Below are positions 6,802 through 10,102 of a stretch of 10,102 bases of DNA, piece by piece. Source of the stretch: Thermoplasmata archaeon M9B1D. Its GTDB lineage: Archaea; Thermoplasmatota; E2; DHVEG-1. Where the stretch lies: assembly GCA_002900535.1 (NCBI GenBank), contig MUGC01000039.1, positions 1 to 10,102 on the forward strand, written 5' to 3'. The position numbers and the translations under genes are program-made. Position 1 is the first letter of the stretch; each line of letters opens with the position of its first letter. The notes beneath the pieces are model-generated. The model saw only the letters and a program-made list of their open reading frames with translations, was not told the origin of the DNA and ran no database searches.

Positions 6802-8217
6802 TTAATTTAATTTTTTATTAATAAGCTCATCAATTTCTTTTTCTATATTTCCTATTTCCTTTGTTTTAATTTTTGTCTCAGATTTCCTTTTATCAGTTTC
6901 CGTTTTCTTTGGTTTCGACTTATTTTCCGTCTGCATTTCTTTTTGTTTTTTGGGTTTATACTTTCTACGTATCGCTAAATACGAAATTATAACTATTACT
7001 AATATCACAACTACTATTGCTAAAATTATTTCAGGTTCTAGTATCAGTGTAAATGCCACCTGGTTCTGTTGCTCCCCAGTAATATCTTCACTTGTATATT
7101 TCATGAGGTCATATGTTATAGGATCATATTTGTAGTCGTATGCCCCATCGTTGTCGAAATCTATTACATACTCTCCATTATTTACTTCAACTGGTGTTTC
7201 TATTTCTGTTACGTTTGCATGAAATAAATCATATACTCCATCATTTGTATAATCAATCATGTATCCTATCGTCTCTATATATCTTGCATCTATTAGCACG
7301 GTTAGCTGAACTGCCTCTGAATATAAGCTGTTTTCATCCATCGCAGTTGCAATTATATCAAATATTCCTGGCTCATAGTAGGAATGATTTACAATAAAAA
7401 TTGTACCATTCGGTAAAAAATTACTATTTGTTTGAGTTCCATCATCCCAGTCGATTATATATTGTATGGTCTCATTATCAAGATCTTTTGCCCATAACGT
7501 GTATCCATAGCTTCTTAATATTGTTCCATTCTTTATTCCAGTAATTGTTAAATTTGTCGGTGGTATGTTAGGTGTGGCTGTTATATATGCATAACTATAG
7601 CTTATATCTGTTAAACCTTCGTTGTCTGTAACAGTCAATTTAATTTGGTACTTACCTATTTGTTGATATGAATGTGAGGGTTTTATTCCACTACCTTTGA
7701 AACTGTCACCAAAATCCCAGCTGTAAACTATAATTGTTCCATCGGGATCAATGCTCTCCGATCCATCGAACTTCATTTGGTTGTTTGCAATTTCATAATA
7801 GGGTCCACCAGCATTTGCAATCGGCGGAATGTTTTCTTGTTCGTTGTTATCAGAGTCTGCATCTTCTGTTTGTATATGTAAATCTATTTCATAGAGGTAT
7901 ACATCTTGTTGTATTGTTAGTGTTTCTGCAGGTATGTATGATAAACCGTTGTTTATTATCAAAAATTCCCCAGTGTCTCCAGGATTTGCATTATTAAACA
8001 TGATTATGTAACGCCCATCGCTATAGGTTGTTGCATATCTCATCTCTTCTGGTAACATTAGACTTACTTGATCTGGTTGTTCTTTAACATTATCAATATA
8101 GACATATCCTTTCACGATTGTTGGTGGTTGTGCAACTTTTATTGGTGCTATTGTTAAAATTAATGATAACAAAATCAATAGTAATATTAAATATCTATTA
8201 ATTTTTATTTTTTTTAT
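6802..8217 (-). CDS. Membrane-anchored PKD protein with carboxypeptidase-regulatory-like domain, apparent ATA start
   Basis: A 471-residue surface protein and first gene of the minus-strand unit. The signal peptide reads xKKIKINRYLILLLILLSL. Residues 31-116 look like a carboxypeptidase-regulatory-type beta sandwich (VKGYVYIDN, TTYSDGRYIIMF). Residues 130-213 are a PKD domain (ANAGGPYYEI, SWDFGD, LTVTDNEG). Residues 218-310 are an Ig/PKD-like domain (IIDWDDGTQT). Residues 317-376 carry two calcium-type loops (DYTNDGVYD, DFDNDGAYD). A transmembrane helix lies at about 396-416, followed by a Lys-rich tail ending in IEKEIDELINKKLN. From the calcium loops to the C terminus it parallels the downstream gene product, so the two are paralogues over that part. 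TTG at 8178 is the first standard start codon but would leave a signal sequence without its basic end. ATA at 8217, 8 nt after GGGGG, restores it. The role is probably adhesion or surface assembly; no enzyme motif is seen. Confidence 0.84.
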   Translation of the reverse strand: MKKIKINRYLILLLILLSLILTIAPIKVAQPPTIVKGYVYIDNVKEQPDQVSLMLPEEMRYATTYSDGRYIIMFNNANPGDTGEFLIINNGLSYIPAETLTIQQDVYLYEIDLHIQTEDADSDNNEQENIPPIANAGGPYYEIANNQMKFDGSESIDPDGTIIVYSWDFGDSFKGSGIKPSHSYQQIGKYQIKLTVTDNEGLTDISYSYAYITATPNIPPTNLTITGIKNGTILRSYGYTLWAKDLDNETIQYIIDWDDGTQTNSNFLPNGTIFIVNHSYYEPGIFDIIATAMDENSLYSEAVQLTVLIDARYIETIGYMIDYTNDGVYDLFHANVTEIETPVEVNNGEYVIDFDNDGAYDYKYDPITYDLMKYTSEDITGEQQNQVAFTLILEPEIILAIVVVILVIVIISYLAIRRKYKPKKQKEMQTENKSKPKKTETDKRKSETKIKTKEIGNIEKEIDELINKKLN

Positions 8218-8225
8218 CTTTTTCT

Positions 8226-8230
8226 CCCCC
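8226..8230 (-). promoter_or_regulatory. GGGGG ribosome binding site deciding the ATA start
   Basis: On the minus strand GGGGG is followed by AGAAAAAG and then ATA AAA AAA ATA. The 8-nt spacing equals that in front of the ACG of the downstream gene. No ATG, GTG or TTG occurs in frame between the upstream stop (8242-8244) and the TTG at 8178, inside the hydrophobic core. Confidence 0.55.
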
Positions 8231-8274
8231 TTTAATAAGTTTTAACTATAATTATTGTTTTTGACCAAGCCTTT

Positions 8275-8282
8275 CATATAAA
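8275..8282 (-). promoter_or_regulatory. TATA box of the minus-strand two-gene unit
   Basis: The minus strand reads CGC-TTTATATG here, a good archaeal TATA box. Transcription starting about 25 nt downstream would give a leader of about 33 nt containing the GGGGG site. No comparable promoter is needed for the second gene, only 46 bases behind the first. Confidence 0.4.
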
Positions 8283-8408
8283 GCGTTATATTAATAATTT
8301 TTTGATTTGAATTGAAAAAAATTTATAAATGATTTCGTTTCTTTTTTTATAATCAAGCTTTATCTTATTACATTTGTTTCAATTTTATTATAAAAACTGA
8401 ATTATTTA

Positions 8409-8418
8409 TTTATAAATA
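8409..8418 (+). promoter_or_regulatory. Candidate TATA box for the secreted protein gene at 8503
   Basis: TTTATAAATA lies about 90 bases before the start codon and would give a leader of about 60 nt. A second candidate, TTTATAAAT at 8322-8330 behind a purine run, would give about 150 nt. The closer AATATAAAA (8471-8479) would place the start of transcription past the ribosome binding site and is unlikely. The remainder of the 285-base divergent gap (8218-8502) is A/T-rich with no gene seen. Confidence 0.35.
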
Positions 8419-8487
8419 TAGAAATTTACTATGGAAAAATTCATATACGCCCCTTTTTATTAAGGTTTTGAATATAAAAAAACACAT

Positions 8488-8493
8488 AGGAGG
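8488..8493 (+). promoter_or_regulatory. Strong AGGAGG ribosome binding site before a TTG start
   Basis: AGGAGG is the best match to the 16S rRNA anti-Shine-Dalgarno in the window and ends 9 nt before TTG at 8503. The next codons encode a basic signal-peptide N terminus, so TTG is the start; no in-frame ATG precedes the signal core. Confidence 0.75.
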
Positions 8494-8502
8494 AAAAAAA
8501 AT

Positions 8503-9273
8503 TTGAAATATAAAGCAATAGCACTATTAGCAGCTTGTATTATGATTGCTACAGGACTTGCTGCAGTAAACGCAGCACCAAAAAATGAAGGCGATCCAAA
8601 ACCAGGAACCGACTTTAACGGACCACATTTCAATCTTAACCTAATCGGAAAAAACAAAGAAATGCCAGGTGACTACGATAACCCTGATAGACATACACTA
8701 TTTGTACCAATCGACACGGAAGGAATGAACTTTAGTATACACACTCCAAACAATCTTGATCAGGACACTATGGATGGTATAAAAATAGAGATAACCCAGG
8801 GGCCTGAATTTGCTATGATTGACGGAGATGCTACCGATGGTTACGGCGCCTTTGAACTTGGACCTGGTAAGTATTGGGTGTATATAGCAGTGAAAGCTAA
8901 GTCACCTAAATACGACGAAGCCTACACTAATATCACTGGTTGGGTCGAAGCCTACGATAATACAGGGGCGTTGTGGTACTACATAGATGTTGGCTTTGTT
9001 CAGGTCAGCAAAGGCAAAAACAAATGGACCGACGCTACAGATCTTTTCTTCGTTACCACTAATGAAGACGATTTCGGCTTTCTTATTGGAAACGAAACAA
9101 ACTACATCGGAAATTTAGGTATGTGGGTGTTTGAATACATGAGCGGCCTTGATACCTGGTATGAAGATAGCGGCGGATTAGCGCCCTATAATCTCGAAAA
9201 CCTAGCATACTTCTGGCAGGTCGTAAACTCCGGTAACAAGCTTATACAAGTAAGATTCTATCCAATGGGCTAA
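8503..9273 (+). CDS. Secreted protein of unknown function, probably highly expressed
   Basis: A 256-residue protein starting at TTG. A textbook signal peptide (MKYKAIALLAACIMIATGL, then AVNA before APKNEG) predicts export, with cleavage near residue 24-25. The mature part has the segment PGTDFNGPHFNLNLIGK, then beta-prone stretches (HTLFVPIDTEGMNFSI, IKIEITQGPEFAMIDGDATDGYGAFEL, GKYWVYIAVKAK), and an aromatic C-terminal third (LGMWVFEYMSGLDTWY, LAYFWQVVNSG). The mature chain has no cysteine, and there is no membrane helix or PKD domain. The FNGPHFNLNLIGK segment recalls uncharacterised secreted proteins that I believe occur in methanogens and other prokaryotes, but I cannot name a family. The gene is richer in G+C than its neighbours (two counted 60-base lines give 45-47 percent, against 20 percent for a line in the NosD gene), and it has a strong ribosome binding site and terminator. 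Together these suggest high expression or a different origin. It is monocistronic, divergent from the membrane-protein unit. Confidence 0.87.
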   Translation: MKYKAIALLAACIMIATGLAAVNAAPKNEGDPKPGTDFNGPHFNLNLIGKNKEMPGDYDNPDRHTLFVPIDTEGMNFSIHTPNNLDQDTMDGIKIEITQGPEFAMIDGDATDGYGAFELGPGKYWVYIAVKAKSPKYDEAYTNITGWVEAYDNTGALWYYIDVGFVQVSKGKNKWTDATDLFFVTTNEDDFGFLIGNETNYIGNLGMWVFEYMSGLDTWYEDSGGLAPYNLENLAYFWQVVNSGNKLIQVRFYPMG

Positions 9274-9281
9274 AAAAATTT

Positions 9282-9318
9282 GAGAATATAAACAAATATT
9301 CTCCACTCTTTTTTTTTT
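9282..9318 (+). terminator. Hairpin plus T-run terminator
   Basis: GAGAATAT (9282-9289) pairs fully with ATATTCTC (9296-9303) around a six-base loop, giving an 8-bp stem. CACTC and then ten T residues (9309-9318) follow. It begins 8 bases after the stop of the secreted protein gene and lies between convergent genes. Confidence 0.75.
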
Positions 9319-9334
9319 AAATAATCATAAGCTT

Positions 9335-9532
9335 TTAAGGAATATCTTTAAACTTCTCAGAAGCAGGTACTCCCTCTACACCCCAATGACTCATAGGAAT
9401 CTCATGAACAAGTACTTCAACAGCATGAGCAGGAATATCAAGATCCTCAAAAACTTTAGTAATACCTTCAATCACAATTTTAGTTTTTTCCTCCCCAAAC
9501 CCTTTCCAAACATTTACATGAACAACAGGCAT
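9335..9532 (-). CDS. 4-oxalocrotonate-tautomerase-like protein
   Basis: A 65-residue protein of the tautomerase superfamily, small subunits that use an N-terminal proline as general base or acid and assemble as oligomers. The start MPVVHVNVW puts Pro directly after Met, as the mechanism requires. An in-frame ATG seven codons upstream (9553) is therefore rejected; AAGGAT lies shortly before the chosen ATG. The beta-alpha-beta pattern is complete: VVHVNVW, then helix EEKTKIVIEGITKVFEDL, then strand AVEVLVHEI, then the turn SHWGVEG, with Trp at the active-site aromatic position (Phe50 of 4-oxalocrotonate tautomerase). By alignment from memory, the two catalytic arginines of the classical enzyme (Arg11 and Arg39) correspond to Phe and Glu, so its substrate is probably not 4-oxalocrotonate. 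It is cytoplasmic. It stands alone between oppositely oriented genes, so context does not reveal a pathway. Confidence 0.87.
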   Translation of the reverse strand: MPVVHVNVWKGFGEEKTKIVIEGITKVFEDLDIPAHAVEVLVHEIPMSHWGVEGVPASEKFKDIP

Positions 9533-9616
9533 AATATCCTTATTAATAAACAACTATTCATTTAAAAAACTCTCTTTTTAAAATATTCATCTCAAAATAC
9601 TTAAATACTAAGTATG

Positions 9617-9626
9617 TTATATAAAT
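9617..9626 (+). promoter_or_regulatory. TATA box of the caspase-like gene, with upstream palindrome
   Basis: TTATATAAAT lies 14-23 bases before the ATG at 9640, so transcription would start at or very near the ATG, giving a leaderless message; no clear ribosome binding site is present. The imperfect palindrome ATACT-A-AGTAT (9605-9615) abuts the TATA box and could be an operator. Confidence 0.45.
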
Positions 9627-9639
9627 AAAAGTGATTGAA

Positions 9640-10102
9640 ATGAAGAATAATTATTTAAAAATTAGCATATGTGTTGGAATTGCAGCGTTAATGATTTTAT
9701 CAGCATTACCAACGCTTACAGCAAATACATCATCTGATGAAACAAAAGTATACACCGGGCCAAAAGAAGTATACAAAATACCAAAAGGAAAACCTTCATC
9801 TCCACCAGGCCTGGATAAACCACCTAAAGATGAAGAACCAGAAGCAGATCCTACTATCAACAAATGGGCTGTTATCATTGGTATTTCCGATTACAGAGGC
9901 GTAGGAAATGATTTACAGTACTGTGATGACGATGCACAAGATATGTATAATTATCTTTTAGCCAAAGGATACCCAGCGGAAAACATAAAACTTCTAAAAG
10001 ACAAAAGTGCAAAATCAACAGCTATAGTATCAGCAATAAACTGGCTAGGATCTCAAGAAAATGAAACCTCAGAAGTTGTATTTTTCTACAGCGGACATGG
10101 TA
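9640..10102 (+). CDS. Secreted caspase-like (C14 family) peptidase, N-terminal part, cut by window end
   Basis: The first 154 codons of an open frame running off the window. A signal peptide is present (MKNNYLKISICVGIAALMIL, with likely cleavage after LPTLTA). A low-complexity Pro/Lys linker follows at about 47-72. From residue 75 the caspase/metacaspase fold begins: KWAVIIGISDY (first strand), DLQYCDDDAQDMYNYLLAKGY (helix), IKLLKDKSA, then VVFFYSGHG with the catalytic His at about residue 153. The catalytic Cys would lie downstream, outside the window. Members of clan CD cleave after specific residues and in archaea are often exported. Targets could include neighbouring surface proteins, but that is inference. 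GTG at 9631 is in frame and would add three residues; ATG is preferred because the TATA position suits a leaderless start there. No Shine-Dalgarno is evident. Confidence 0.85.
   Translation, partial: MKNNYLKISICVGIAALMILSALPTLTANTSSDETKVYTGPKEVYKIPKGKPSSPPGLDKPPKDEEPEADPTINKWAVIIGISDYRGVGNDLQYCDDDAQDMYNYLLAKGYPAENIKLLKDKSAKSTAIVSAINWLGSQENETSEVVFFYSGHG

Noticed and set aside
7140..7997. Leu/His/Cys-rich open frames opposite the 471-residue PKD protein
   Set aside because: Antisense shadows of a gene with clear domain structure.
9533..9553. Seven-residue N-terminal extension of the tautomerase from ATG 9553
   Set aside because: It would bury the catalytic proline, which must be the N-terminal residue after Met removal.
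9651..9878. Minus-strand open frame opposite the caspase-like gene
   Set aside because: The plus strand encodes a signal peptide and a caspase fold here; the antisense product is low-complexity and lacks a start signal.
1..10102. CRISPR arrays, insertion sequences, integrase sites, tRNA or rRNA genes
   Set aside because: No regularly spaced repeats, transposase-like proteins, terminal inverted repeats or structured RNA genes were seen on either strand.

Overview
The window looks archaeal, most likely a low-G+C euryarchaeote of the Thermoplasmatota type or a relative. The reasons are purine-then-TATA promoters without bacterial -35/-10 pairs, T-run terminators, G-rich ribosome binding sites (GGGGG, AGGAGG), and a set of PKD, NosD-type and FG-GAP surface proteins. 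The phylum is an inference; there is no rRNA or marker gene to settle it.

Layout. (1) 19-3513, plus strand: a secreted PKD/Ig-like protein, a secreted FG-GAP/VCBS protein with seven calcium-loop repeats (probably a seven-bladed beta-propeller), and a small thioredoxin just behind it. (2) 3570-8217, minus strand, convergent with (1): a two-gene unit read 8217 to 3570. The first gene encodes a 471-residue PKD protein and the second a 1061-residue double NosD beta-helix/PKD protein. Both are anchored by one C-terminal membrane helix with a lysine-rich cytoplasmic tail. (3) 8503-9273, plus strand: a secreted protein of unknown function with a strong ribosome binding site, a hairpin/T-run terminator and clearly higher G+C. 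(4) 9335-9532, minus strand: a 65-residue 4-oxalocrotonate-tautomerase-like protein. (5) 9640 to the window end, plus strand: the N-terminal part of a secreted caspase-like (C14) peptidase.

Five of the seven genes encode exported proteins, four of them adhesin-like beta-rich, so this reads as a cell-surface gene island rather than a metabolic operon. The main surprise is that the two minus-strand membrane proteins have no ATG, GTG or TTG in front of their signal peptides. In both, a GGGGG ribosome binding site lies exactly 8 nt before a near-cognate codon (ACG in one, ATA in the other) that begins an xKKI signal peptide. The two also share a C-terminal module (two calcium-type loops, membrane helix, Lys-rich tail, terminal IEKEID-x-L motif), which suggests a common cytoplasmic partner or anchoring function.
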